From NCBI GenBank assembly GCA_034231615.1, contig CM067306.1, forward strand, positions 31,132,617 to 31,196,616: a stretch of DNA of 64,000 nucleotides, given 5' to 3'. The stretch comes from Meghimatium bilineatum. Its lineage: Eukaryota > Mollusca > Gastropoda > Stylommatophora > Philomycidae. Shown here piece after piece: positions 10,196 to 21,803 of this stretch (its first letter is position 1; each line of letters opens with the position of its first letter). The position numbers were made by a program, and so were the translations under genes. A model generated the notes under the pieces. The model saw only the letters and a list, made by a program, of their open reading frames with translations. It was not told the DNA's origin and made no database searches.

Positions 10196-11592
10196 TCTAA
10201 ACAAATTTAATAAAATAATAATAACAATATCAACAATAAAATTATCACTGCTACTCCTATATTTTAAATCGAAATAAACATTAGGCCTAACTCAAAGTTG
10301 ACATCCTGTTAGAACTTGATCCTGTTTTAAAGTGTTTATATTTCCTGTTAGTTTATTTCTAACATTATTTAACTTCCCATGCGCGCTTCTAAACGATTTT
10401 AACTAAACTGTAGCCACAATTTAAATACCTTGTTATCAAGTCGTACTCCGATCCACTTATAAATAACAGGAACACAGCTTGTTCACTAAGCGAAAAAAAT
10501 ATAATGCGCAGATGAATGTGTACAAACAATATGAGAACCGGTAGCCTACACCGCACGCTCGCTCAAATAAAATGCGATCTTCATTCATCAATAGTGCTTT
10601 ATCAAATAAAATAGGTCTACAGCTGACGACAAACGAAACAGGGTTTTTCCAACGGCAGTGACTAGCGCGGCATCAGCGCTAGATTTCAAACAAAAAATGT
10701 TAGTTATTAGCTTATTTCTACCTCTAAATTTAAAAATAGAATACATTTTAATAACAATTTCTAACCTGGGGTTCACTTCTAACCCTTTATGCAAGCCGAA
10801 GTGGGAGAAGGAAGGGGGATTCGATTTTAAATACATTTGTAGACCACGAAAACAAAACAATTCAAGGACGAAAAATTCCCGAAGTCGCCATTATTGTCTG
10901 ATCATGTGGTCGACAGCTTGTAAACAAGCTCTACGCATGCGTAAACTTTAAGGTCGAAAGGTTAAATCGTCATCTTATGACGAGAAGTTATTGTCTACAA
11001 GACGGGGATCCATTAATCCTAACTTCACTTAAGGAAAACAAGTCTACACGTCAAGAAAAAACTATAATTACTGCCGTGCATCTGACGTTTTTTTTTCGAT
11101 CGCATAGGCACATAAACATGTTATGACATGATGGAACACATTCATTTTCTTATATGTTTCTAAAATAAATAGAAATGCAACGTTTATGGCAACGGCAATG
11201 TTTTAAATTTTCATTCATGAACTTGGTTGGTAGGGGGATTGAATTAATCAATGTTGCAATGAATTCACAGATTGTATACCAAGACATTAGCTAATTAGTC
11301 GAAAGACCATCCTGACTGCACATCGTTCCACAAGCGCCATGATCTCCTTCTCAAGGTATCCCTCAGCGTGATCACATGTCCATGATGGTCTACATTACTT
11401 AAACACGACAATAATCAAAAGCGTAACGAAAATAAGTCATAATTAATTATATGCAGATTTCTTATAATTCAACCAGAAGACCTGCACCTTTTTAAGAATG
11501 GCATTGTGCTGACAAGAGTATTATTACTCGTCAACATCTTCATATTGACATGTTGTTAAGAAACCATCGACCCCATCCATGATTTACCAAAC
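10196..11592. other. Intergenic, nothing recognised
   Basis: AT-rich sequence with no supported gene. The two opposite-strand frames at 10588-10951 overlap each other and show no domain, so they look like chance frames. Confidence 0.4.
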
Positions 11593-11603
11593 GTCATCTA
11601 GAT

Positions 11604-11722
11604 TCTTCTTCTTCTTTCGTTCACTTGAAACATGTCTATATCTGTAATTCTGTCTCCTTAATTCTTCTTCTTCTTTCGTTCACTTGAAACATGTCTATAT
11701 CTGTAATTCTGTCTCCTTAATA
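11604..11722 (-). repeat. Tandem-duplicated LINE 3' end, 59-bp period
   Basis: The terminal block (cttcttctttcg, cacttgaaacatgtctatat, ctgtaattctgtctccttaa) occurs twice, 59 bp apart, before LINE A1 coding sequence begins. Other LINE A copies here have one unit. Confidence 0.9.
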
Positions 11723-14700
11723 AAACTCACTGTCTTTTGTAGTTCATACAGTGTCCCATAGAGCTTTGATTCCAGTGTTGTTTCCTCTGGCCAATATGTC
11801 TGCCTCAGCGTTTCATGCTCAGAACACTCTTGAAGTATATGTTTGGCACTCTGTGCTGCCTGTCCACATGTACACATGGCCGTGTTGCCAATCTTGAACT
11901 TTGTATACATGTGACTGCGGAGTCGGTTGTGTCCTGTTCTGAGACGTAGAATTATAACGTGTTCTGATCTGTTCATATTGTGATAGTCATCTTGTGTTGG
12001 TGTTTGTGGCTTTCTTATTGACTTTATCATCTGTTTTTTCTGATGGTAGGTGATTGGTATATCTGGTTGGTCTTCGGCAGCACCTTCCTTAGCCAGTTGG
12101 TCTGCTTTTTCATTTCCTGGTATTCCACAGTGAGAGGGTATCCACTGCATGGTTACCCTATACTGGTAAGACAATTTGCTAAGTAGTTTTTTCACGTCTG
12201 TTAGTTTTCCAGACTGGAGAGCTTGAAGCACTGACCTTGCATCTGTCAGGAATACCACAGGCTGTAGGTCAGAGTTGGAGTTCAGCAATTTTTTAGCTGC
12301 CACACTAATTTCCTGGATTTCTGCATCATAATTATTGCAGAATTTTCCTGTCGGTGTTCTGATTGTATCTCTAGGCTTGTGTGGATATTTTATATATACA
12401 CCTGCACCTCCATTCCTCACAGCATTCTGTGCTGACCCATCTGTGTACACTCTGACCCATATATCTTGTGGATATTCCTCATCCAGGAAACTGAGGGTGA
12501 CTGTCATTCGCTGCACACTGTTCTGTTCGTCCTCGCTTAGTATTCCTTTCACATGGGTCTGAATGTATATTGGCATTCCATGGCTTTCACTCCACGGGGT
12601 TTGCTCTGGTACAGACCTTAAGGGGCTGTCAACTTCAGGTAGGTCTGTAAGTTGTCTACGGAGTCGTTTAGCTTGATGGATAAAGCTGCTCCTTTTCAGT
12701 CGTCCCATTGCTAGATTTTGGAATCTTTCCTTCATTGGATGACTTGGCATACACTGAAACTTTTCTGCTTGAATTAGTACTTTTGTGTCTCTGCGTTTGC
12801 CAAGTGTTTGCATTCTTCCCATTTTCTGCATCTCTGCTATGGGTGTTGATTTCATTGCTCCCAACATTATTCTAAGTGCCTGGTTTTGCACTTTATCTAG
12901 ATCTTGTAATGTGGTGTTTGATGCAGGACACCACGCAGCTGAACCGTATTCCAGGTGTGGTCTTATGCCTTGCTGGTAAACTTTACTGAGTATATTTCCA
13001 CTGGCTCCCCATGTGGTTCCACTTAGTTTTCTCAGGATAGCTAGCTTCCTCCTGGCTTTTGTTGTTGCTTTGTTTATGTGCTGCTTCCATGTCAGCTTAT
13101 CATCAAAAGTAACTCCGAGGTATGTGGGTTGTTTGTCTTCTTTCAAGAGCTCTCCATCTATCTTGATATGACCAGCTTTATGTTTTGGTGAGAGGGTAAA
13201 GAGTGTAGTACTGCACTTATCTGTGTTAATGCTGACGCACCATCTATTTGCCCATAAGATTAGGGCATCGATAGCTCTTTGTATTTGTTTAGTGGCCACT
13301 GTTGCATGTTCTTCCGTGCACCAGATCACCAGGTCATCAGCATACATTGCCACTTTGATCCCGTGTGGTAGTTCAGCAACTAGGTCATTCAAGTAAACCA
13401 AGAAAAGTGTGGGTGACAGGACTCCTCCCTGGGGGACTCCATGACGCAGTAGAACTTTCTTGCTCTTGCGACCATCTAATTGTACCCTGGCTCTTCTATT
13501 ATGCAGGTATGCTTTTACCCATTTGTACATTCTTGAGCTAACCCTGCAATTTCATAATTTCTTTAGGAGCCCTTCTTTCCAGACCTTATCAAGTGCTTTC
13601 CTGAGGTCTATCCATGCTGCTAGTACCAGTTTCTTTTCTTGGAAGGCATCCTCAATCTCTTGGGAGAGGTAGGTTGCCTGATCTTCAGTAGAGTAGCACT
13701 GTCTGAAACCTGCTTGCTGTGATACCAGAAGGTTTTCACTTTCAAGGTACCACTGCATTCTAAGATTGATAATGCGTTCCATTGTTTTACATAGACAGCT
13801 TGTGAGGCTGATGGATGGGCCAGTAGTTGGAGACTGTGTTGCCATCTTTTCCTGATTTGAGGAGTGGTATCATTATTGCTTCTCTCCACGCCTGTGGTAC
13901 ATTACCTGTGGACCAGCTTGTGTTAAAGATCTGCAGTAGCTTTGCTCTTGCTGCAATTCCCAGGTTTCTAATCATTTCATTGGACACTCCATCAGCTCCA
14001 GGGGACTTTTTCATTTTCAATTTGGATATTGCATGATCCAGTTCTCTCATTGTGATTGGTGCCTCCATGACTTCAGGTATAGGTTCGCCTTGTCCAATGT
14101 TTTGCTGGTTCTCTCGAACCTCCTGTTGTATGTCTGCGCTGACTTTGACGTTATTGTCTTCTGCAAAGTAATCTGCAAAGTAATCAGCTGCATGTTTACC
14201 TGTTAAAATGTTTCTATCTTTATAAAGTGTGATCCTGGTATTTCTCCCTGTACCTTCATCATTTAGTTGTTTTACAAGTTTCCATAATTTCCTAGTATCT
14301 CTTTCTAGGTTCAGCGACTCTGTTTTTTCTTTCCAGCTGCTCCGTCTGGCTTGTAACTTGGCTCTTTGAAATTTAGCCTTTGTTTGCTGATATTTGTTGT
14401 GATGTTCTTGGCTAGGTCTGTTCTCAGCCTGCTGTCTAGATGTTTCCATCTCATTTTGCAGCTTTTCCAGTTCATCATTCCAGTAGGGTTTGTAATTTTT
14501 GCGTGCCCCCCTGGGTATGGTTTTACTAGCAGCATGTAGTATACATCTATTAAATTCACTCACTGCTCTATTGATGTCTTTGTCCAAGTTCATGTCCTTA
14601 GCTAGAACACTGGTTAAATGCTGGTACATTTTCCAGTCTGCCCTTTTATAGTTCCACCTAGTGAGCGTGCTGCTGTCCGTGGTAAATTCATTGTGGATTT

Positions 14701-15159
14701 CCAGAAATACTGGTCTGTGGTCACTACCTCCAAGCTGCTTTCCAACAACACGTGTGATGTTCCATTCCAAGCCTGGTGAGTGGAATGCTAGGTCTGGTGT
14801 AGAGGTGGTGTGCCATGCTCTCGAGTAGAAGGTTGGCGAGTCTGCTGGCTGGTTAATAAGGATGAGATTATTTTCATCCTGCCAGCTCTCAAGTTCCTCA
14901 CCTCTCTTGTCGATATGATCGTAGCCCCAGCTCTGAGAGTGGCTGTTGAAGTCACCACACACCATAAGTCTCTCTTTATCTGGAATTGTGTCTAGTGTCA
15001 ATGGTTTATCATTTGGGCAGTAGTAGTTCAGGAGATGGAATTCTGCACTGTCTGTTTTTAGGTGGAGCATCTGGTATTCTGCCCCTTCCATATATACTTC
15101 AAGCTGACATGCGCTGATATTGTTTTTAACAAGTGTCAGAATTCCACCCTTTTGCCTGT
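11604..15159 (-). mobile_element. LINE A (I/jockey-type non-LTR retrotransposon), copy A1
   Basis: A 3.56-kb, 5'-truncated insertion with perfect TSD gtcatctagat at 11593-11603 and 15160-15170. Reading on the minus strand it encodes the C-terminal part of an AP-like endonuclease (CGDFNSHS, GSDHRPVF in 13787-15091), the reverse transcriptase (IDLRKA, catalytic YADD) and a C-terminal RNase H (TDGS, DAEIQ, LTDARS, PSHCGIPGNEKAD), then a motif CTCG..H..C. The frame 11695-13530 is 611 residues, with YADD at 63-66 and TDGS at 363-366. It is disabled: an in-frame TGA replaces the CGA seen in other copies (13552-13554), and a 4-bp catc duplication near 13814 shifts frame. The 3' UTR end is duplicated in tandem. 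The RNase H suggests the I/Nimb group, which I cannot assign firmly. Confidence 0.93.
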
Positions 15160-15170
15160 GTCATCTAGAT

Positions 15171-16989
15171 ATATCCAAATCAGCGCTGATAACTTACTTT
15201 TCCGAGATTGCGAGCTTTTACTCTTTCTTCCCTGTGCCAGGTGGTGGTATGTGCATGTCTTCTTAAACGTGTGTTGTGTATGTATAGGGTGTAGGTGATG
15301 GAAGGGTTTGGTGGTTGATACTTTACTTAGCAATTTATGTTGGGGTAATTTTTTCTAGATCTTTTTATGGGTTTTTTTTTTAATTTTCTCCGCTTTCACA
15401 CCCAGCGGACTGATCTAACAAAGTATGGTCTGGGACCACAGGAACACCAATTTCCAACTGGTACGATGCTTTGTCATGGATCTTTCCAGACTTCCATCTA
15501 TGGGTAGTGGATTTGGGGCGTGCCTCATCCCTCTCCATTCCCCGCCACCTACAGCCTGCCGGCACACAAGATGTGTGCCATGTCTGCCAAATTTGGAAAG
15601 ATATGTAGGATTGTCACGTCCTGAATTGGATGGTTTCCTCTCAGATCTCCACTTCCTCCAGTTAATTCTGGGTGTCAGTTCAAAATACATCATCACACTG
15701 ATGATATCTTGAAAGTTCGGGTCACAGGACCTAACGAGGTCCACAAATTGGACGGTTCTCTGCTCTGAGGGGGGGGGGATGATCAACTGGACATTACATC
15801 ATAAAAATATATAACTGTAAAGATAGAATGCTGGTGGGATTTCACGCACACAAAAAACACATCACTATACAGTCATATCATCTTCTAGAAGTATAATGTG
15901 CAAGGTGGTTGATCTGGTGGTCATTTGTGATTGCCACAAGACCTTCCGTATGCTGGGAGGAGGGCTTGGCCAGTCTTCTTCTTCTTCTTGAACCCCAGGA
16001 ATTGAGAGCGATTAGCTCTTACATACTATGTGCAGTGGAGATTTCTCCGAGCTTTCTTTCATACCCAGGAGGCTTCAACTTTCAGCTTAGTGCAATGCCT
16101 ATTGAAGGAGCCTTCTACTCAGAGGGGGTATATGTCACGTGACGAGCTGATAGTTTACCTTAATCACACATTACTTGTATTTCCTCGACGAGGCGCTTCG
16201 CAGCTAGCGAGCTGTTTTCTCGTGTAGAAAGGCCATTCCATTACCATCCTTTGTGTTCCTTGGTCGCAGACCGAATTTCTTCCGTATGAGCCGTGTTGGG
16301 TAAAGGCGACTGTCGAATTATACTTAGGGTATTATACACATTCCTAGACGAGGTGCTGCTTTGCCAAACACGTCGGTAGTCTGGGATTTGACCTGTGCAT
16401 TTCTCGCGCACTCGCCTCGTCCGCTTGAGATGGTCTTCCAATCCATCGCCATGTGCGGTCTGTGATGCTGACTCTTCGTCATTGGGTATATTACCAAAAG
16501 ACGTAGGTAAAATACGAATAACGGACAAGGTGCTTCTCAGTGGGTAATTTGGTACTGAATCCAATTTTCTCTGTGTTGAGCAACGGCTGAAGACGAGTTA
16601 TGCTTGGTTTGCAGTGTAGTGAGAGACTTGCGCCCCTCTCTACGTTGCCCACTGTGTCCAGAGTTCGAGTCTCAACATTGCTTTGGTTAGACATTTGAAC
16701 AATGCAATCCCCGAAACTTTTTCCATACCTGCCTGTGTGCAATGTGGAGCTATATTCAAATATTTTTTCCATACGCAGGAGTGCATGTACAAGTTGGCGT
16801 ATCCAATACTTGAGTCACGACTCCTACTTTTAATGGGGTCAATTGTGATGGGACATGTGGACCTCTGTGTGTTCTCGAGCATAAACAGAACTTCGGTCTG
16901 TCGGTTTCGTGCTGGACCATTGTAGCTTCATTGTCACTGGGTGGACTCACATACTACGTTGCCCTCGAGCGTGTGTTACCCTCTCCAGA
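15171..16989. other. Intergenic with unidentified repeats
   Basis: No host gene could be supported. Overlapping opposite-strand frames at 15415-15786 and 15425-15712 have no recognisable domain and cannot both be coding. Segments 15965-16135, 16375-16490 and about 16780-16870 recur in diverged form at 37625-37800 and 53265-53990, so much of this stretch is old repeat (family R4). Confidence 0.45.
15965..16135 (+). repeat. Interspersed repeat R4, copy 1
   Basis: It shares aggaattgagagcgattagc, ttacatactatgtgcagtg, gagctttctttcatacccag and gcttagtgcaatgcctattg with 37625-37800, and more weakly with 34985-35100 and 53265-53400. No ends or coding sequence were defined. It may be the front part of the SINE3 family, because the 34985 copy runs directly into a SINE3 3' portion. 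Confidence 0.6.
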
Positions 16990-17817
16990 CTCGGTGTTAT
17001 CGTCCGTGTGTTACCAATGCCAGAGAGGGGAGCAAAAAATGGTGCAGTGAAGAATGGAGATGCTGGCGTGTACATAAAATATCTAGAAAAATAAAAAAGG
17101 ATTCCACATGTTCACCAACTGGAATATTCTGCTCCAACTACTCTGCAGAAGTACAGGCTTCAAAAATTGCTGCAGAAATAATTAAAAACACAACAAGCCA
17201 ATGTCAACGGGTGGTATTTCTTACTGATGCTATGTCTGTCCTACAAGCCATTGAGAGCGATAAACTGCCAGACCTGAAAGAAACCATGCGAGAAGTTAGC
17301 ATCCAAAGAAGGATAATACTACAGTGGATACCATCCCACTGTGGCATACCAGAAAATGAAGAGGCAAATACGCTGGCGAAGGATGGAGCATCACTGGAAC
17401 AAAAAGACCAAGAAATCACATACCAAGAAAAGAGAACCTTCATCAAAGCTATCAGGAAAGTCAATCACCCAAAAGACAACTATCTCAACAGAGCAGGTTA
17501 TTATCTTCCTCCTCAGAACAGGAAACAACAGATTAAACAGTCACTTAAATGGACTAAGACTGGTCCATTCACCTCTGTTCCTTTGTGGGCAGACAGGACA
17601 GACCGCTGAATGTCTACACAGTATTTGCATTACTATTTGAACATATACTGCAAGACTGCAATACACTAAACCAGTTAAGGGAAGAACACTGGCCCACAGA
17701 GATGGATATACACAGAAAGATGTGTGCGAGCACTGATGAGCTTTCAAATACAGCAGCATTTATTAAGAAAGTAGGACTTGCTGTGTAAACATGTTAAACT
17801 GCAAACGAGAAAAAGAA
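16990..17817 (+). mobile_element. LINE B, 5'-truncated RNase H and C-terminal part
   Basis: A relative of LINE A, clearly a different family. It encodes GDAGVYIKYLEK, then an RNase H (NYSAEVQA, FLTDAMSVLQA, IPSHCGIPENEEA) and the post-RNase H region (LLRTGNNRLNSHL, HILQDCNTLNQLREEHWP), with frame changes near 17095, 17490 and 17630. It ends at a gaaaaagaagaa tail. That tail is the site where LINE A2 inserted in the opposite orientation. The first ~45 bp resemble a SINE1 head. Non-functional. Confidence 0.85.
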
Positions 17818-17828
17818 GAAGAGCACTC

Positions 17829-20513
17829 TTCTTTCGTTCACTTGAAACATGTCTATATCTGTAATTCTGTCTCCTTAATAAAACTCACTGTCTTTTGTAG
17901 TTCATACAGTGTCCATAGAGCTTTGATTCCAGTGTTGTTTCCTCTGGCCAATATGTATGCCTCAGTGTTTCATGCTCAGAACACTCTTGAAGTATATGTT
18001 TGGCACTCTGTGCTGCCTGTCCACATGTACACATGGCTGTGTTGCCAATCTTGAACTTTGTATACATGTGACTGCGGAGTCGGTTGTGTCCTGTTCTGAG
18101 ACGTAGAATTATAACTTGTTCTGATCTGTTCATATTGTGATAGCCATCTTGTGTTGGTGTTTGTGGCTTTCTTATTGACTTTATCATCTGTTTTTTCTGA
18201 TGGTAGGTGATTGGTATATCTGGTTGGTCTTCGGCAGCACCTTCCTTAGCCAGTTGGTCTGCTTTTTCATTTCCTGGTATTCCACAGTGAGAGGGTATCC
18301 ACTGCATGGTTACCCTATACTGGTAAGACAATTCGCTAAGTAGTTTTTTTAAGTCTGTTAGTTTTCCAGACTGGAGAGCTTGAAGCACTGACCTTGCATC
18401 TGTCAGGAATACCACAGGCTGTAGGCCAGAGTTGGAGTTCAGCAGTTTTTTAGCTGCCACACTAATTGCCTGGATTTCTGCATCATAATTATTGCAGAAT
18501 TTTCCTGTCGGTGTTCTGATTGTATCTCTAGGCTTGTGTGGATATTCTATATATACACCTGCACCTCCATTCCTCACAGCATTCTGTGCTGACCCATCTG
18601 TGTACACTCTGACCCATATATCTTGTGGATATTCCTCATCCAGGAAACTGAGGGTGACTGTCATTCGCTGCACACTGTTCTGTTCGTCATCGCTTAGTAT
18701 TCCTTTCACATGGGTCTGAATGTATATTGGCATTCCATGGCTTTTACTCCACGGGGTTTGCTCTGGTACAGACCTTAGGGGGCTGTCAACTTGAGATAGG
18801 TCTGTAAGTTGTCTACGGAGTCGTTTAGCTTGATGGATAAAGCTGCTCCTTTTCAGTCGTCCCATTGCTAGATTTTGGAATCTTTCCTTCATTGGATGAC
18901 TTGGCATACACTGAAACTTTTCTGCTTGAATTAGTACTTTTGTGTCTCTGCGTTCGCCAAGTGTTTGCATTCTTCCCATTTTCTGCATCTCTGCTATGGG
19001 TGTTGATTTCATTGCTCCCAACATTATTCTAAGTGCCTGGTTTTGCACTTTATCTAGATCTTGTAATGTGGTGTTTGATGCAGGACACCACGCAGCTGAA
19101 CCGTATTCCAGGTGTGGTCTTATGCCTTGCTGGTAAACTTTACTGAGTATATTTCCACTGGCTCCCCATGTGGTTCCACTTAGTTTTCTCAGGATAGCTA
19201 GCTTCCTCCTGGCTTTTGTTGTTGCTTTGTTTATGTGCTGCTTCCATGTCAGCTTATCATCAAAAGTAACTCCGAGGTATGTGGGTTGTTTGTCTTCTTT
19301 CAAGAGCTCTCCATCTATCTTGATATGACCAGCTTTATGTTTTGGTGAGAGGGTAAAGAGTGTAGTGCTGCACTTATCTGTGTTAATGCTGACGCACCAT
19401 CTATTAGCCCATAAGGTTAGGGCATCGATAGCTCTTTGTATTTGTTTAGTGGCCACTGTTGCATGTTCTTCCGTGCACCAGATCACCAGGTCGTCAGCAT
19501 ACATTGCCACTTAATTCCCGTGTGGTAGTTCAGCAACTAGGTCATTGATGTAAACCAAGAAAAGTGTGGGTGACAGGACTCCTCCCTGGGGGACTCCATG
19601 ACGCAGTAGAACTTTCTTGCTCTTGCGACCATCTAATTGTACCCTGGCTCTTCTATTATGCAGGTATGCTTTTACCCATTTGTACATTCTTGAGCTAACC
19701 CTGCAATTTCGCAATTTCTTTAGGAGCCCTTCTTTCCAGACCTTATCAAATGCTTTCCTGAGGTCTATCCATGCTGCTAGTACCAGTTTCTTTTCTTGGA
19801 AGGCATCCTCAAATCTCTTGTGAGAGGTAGGTTGCCTGATCTTCAGTAGAGTAGCACTGTCTGAAAAATGCTTGCTGTGATACCAGAAGGTTTTCACTTT
19901 CAAGGTACCACTGCATCCTAAGATTGATAATGCGTTCCATTGTTTTACATAGACAGCTTGTGAGACTGATGGGCCTGTAGTTGGAGACTGTGTTGCCATC
20001 TTTTCCTGATTTGAGGAGTGGTATCATTATTGCTTCTCTCCACGCCTGTGGTACATTACCTGTGGACCAGCTTGTGTTAAAGATCTGCAGTAGCTTTGCT
20101 CTTGCTGCACTTCCCAGGTTTCTAATCATTTCATTGGACACTCCATCAGCTCCAGGGTGTCATTCTCTGCATACTGTTCTGTTCGTCCTCGCTTAGTATT
20201 CCTTTCACATGGGTCTGAATGTATATTGGCATTCCATGGCTTTCACTCCACGGGGTTTGCTCTGGTACAGACCTTAAGGGGCTATCAACTTCAGGTAGGT
20301 CTGTAAGTTGTCTACGGAGTCGTTTAGCTTGATGGATAAAGCTGCTTCTTTTCAGTCGCCACATTGCTAGATTTTGGAATCTTTCCTTCATTGGATGACT
20401 TGGCATACACTGGAACTTTTCTGCTTGAATTAGTACTTTCGTGTCTCTGCGTTCGCCAAGTGTTTGCATTCTTCCCATTTTCTGCATCTCTGCTATGGGT
20501 GTTGATTTCATTG
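17829..20513 (-). mobile_element. LINE A copy A2 with rearranged 5' end
   Basis: One TSD pair, gaagagcactc (17818-17828 and 20514-20524), encloses two LINE A segments. Segment 17829-20156 runs from the 3' tail to the RT entry (PGADGVSNEMIRN). Segment 20157-20513 repeats a later part of the element (MKSTPIAEMQ through EDEQNSMQRM) in the same orientation. Within the main segment RT (YADD) and RNase H are readable in 17885-19510. Defects include a lost base near 17911, a stop just upstream of YADD at about 19511, and a frame change near 19810. The two parts meet at a short shared aggg. Non-functional. Confidence 0.9.
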
Positions 20514-20790
20514 GAAGAGCACTCGAATTCGGGTCTGCATCGATAGTCTTCCGTTGCAAAAAATGGTTCTCATTTTTTGGAATGCTGAATTGGCTTGTGC
20601 TGTTCGGCTCTTTATCTCACTTGAGCATCTACCTTGTGCTGTTAACAGGGTGCCAAGATATTTCACCTTTTCAACTTGTGTTAATTTTGTATCATTAATT
20701 ATTATGTTACATCTTGGTGGTGTATGTCTCTTCGAGACAACCATTACTTCTGTTTCTTCTTGTTTAAACTGAGGCCTTTGTTTTCACTTT
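20514..20790 (-). mobile_element. LINE D-type RT fragment
   Basis: The minus strand encodes CNIIINDTKLTQVEKVKYLG, TAQGRCSSEIKSR and RLSMQTRIRVLF, the RT thumb region of a non-LTR element in the RTE/CR1-like range. It is interrupted on the left by LINE B, which is itself interrupted by LINE A2. It is therefore the oldest element in this nest. Confidence 0.7.
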
Positions 20791-20867
20791 CTTTCACTAA
20801 TTTATTCAATAGGACTTGTAGTTCTTGCTTGCTTCCTAGCCATATATACACACAATAAAAAAAATTG

Positions 20868-20970
20868 GCACATCAGCAAAGTGTACATGTGGGTAAGCCA
20901 ACCAAACTTCAGAGCATATCCTCCAAGAATGTGAAAACTATGAAACATTCAGATGCACATACTGATCTTC
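20868..20970 (+). mobile_element. LINE C-terminal remnant
   Basis: One frame reads AKCTCG, then a stop, then ANQTSEHILQECENYETFR. This matches the post-RNase H motif CxCG..H..C of LINEs A and B. Broken and short. Confidence 0.65.
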
Positions 20971-21038
20971 TGATACACATATATATGAGGTACAAAACTT
21001 TATGGTACAAAACAAGAAATGGAAAACACTGCTCAATT

Positions 21039-21803
21039 CTCCATCGAGACCAGCACCGTGCAGAGGTGATGGGGCTTAGTTCAGCCATCAGGGGCTGGAA
21101 ACTAAGACTGGTCGGGCAGTCCCACTCGAGCAGGACCATAGTCCTGCCCAAGTAAGCAGAGTGCTGAAGACGGAGGCATCCAGCCAAAAGGCGCACAGAT
21201 AATCAGGATGCCACGCACAAAACACAATGGAAACATGTCTACATCTATAAATAGTTATGGTGCCAGCCCTGTGGCGGACGTTCAGGCAGGGACGGTGCCC
21301 GGCCCTATACCTCGAAAGGGCCCAACCTCAGTTACTGGAAGTCCTTCTCAATTGCCCCGAGGAGCCAGGAGGCAAGGGAATAGAGCTACTGGCCAAACAA
21401 ACAAACGACCAATAAAAATAATGCACTGGAATGCTGAGGGTGTCAACAGTAAAAGAGATGGATACAGCAAAAAATTGGAACTTGAAAATGTCCTCAGTGA
21501 AGAACAAGTTAGTATATGCTGTATCCAAGAAACACACCTCAGCAGCGACATAGCCTTCAAAATGAGAGGCTACCAGTGCTACCGGTCTGACAGAAAGGAC
21601 AGGCGAAAGGGTGGAATTCTGACACTTGTTAAAAACAATATCAGCGCATGTCAGCTGGAAGTATATATGGAAGGGGCAGAATACCAGATGCTCCACCTAA
21701 AAACAGACAGTGCAGAATTCCATCTCCTGAACTACTACTGCCCAAATGATAAACCAATGCCACTAGACACAATTCCAGACAAAGAGAGACTTATGGTGTG
21801 TGG
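21039..21803 (+). mobile_element. LINE A copy A4, 5' UTR and endonuclease part
   Basis: The most complete 5' end in the window: a ~170-bp leader, then a coding start at 21208 (MPRTKHNGN...). A low-complexity N-terminal stretch leads into the AP-like endonuclease (IMHWNAEGVNSK, CIQETHLS, GGILTLVKNN, NYYCPND). Coding is cut at MVCG (21803), where a reversed LINE A begins. The same element resumes at 24037. A probable TSD (ctgctcaatt at 21029-21038 versus ctactcaatt at 26593-26602) brackets the composite. Confidence 0.85.

Noticed and set aside
10588-10951. Gene near the SINE3 copy
   Set aside because: Short overlapping frames on both strands without motifs or splice context.
12335-13672. Opposite-strand frames inside the LINE A copies (also 18492-19823, 22486-23823, 24570-25907)
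   Set aside because: They recur identically in every LINE A copy as antisense shadows of the RT and RNase H reading frame, and carry no motifs of their own.
15415-15786. Possible small gene on either strand
   Set aside because: Overlapping frames of similar length on both strands, no known domain, no splice or poly(A) context.
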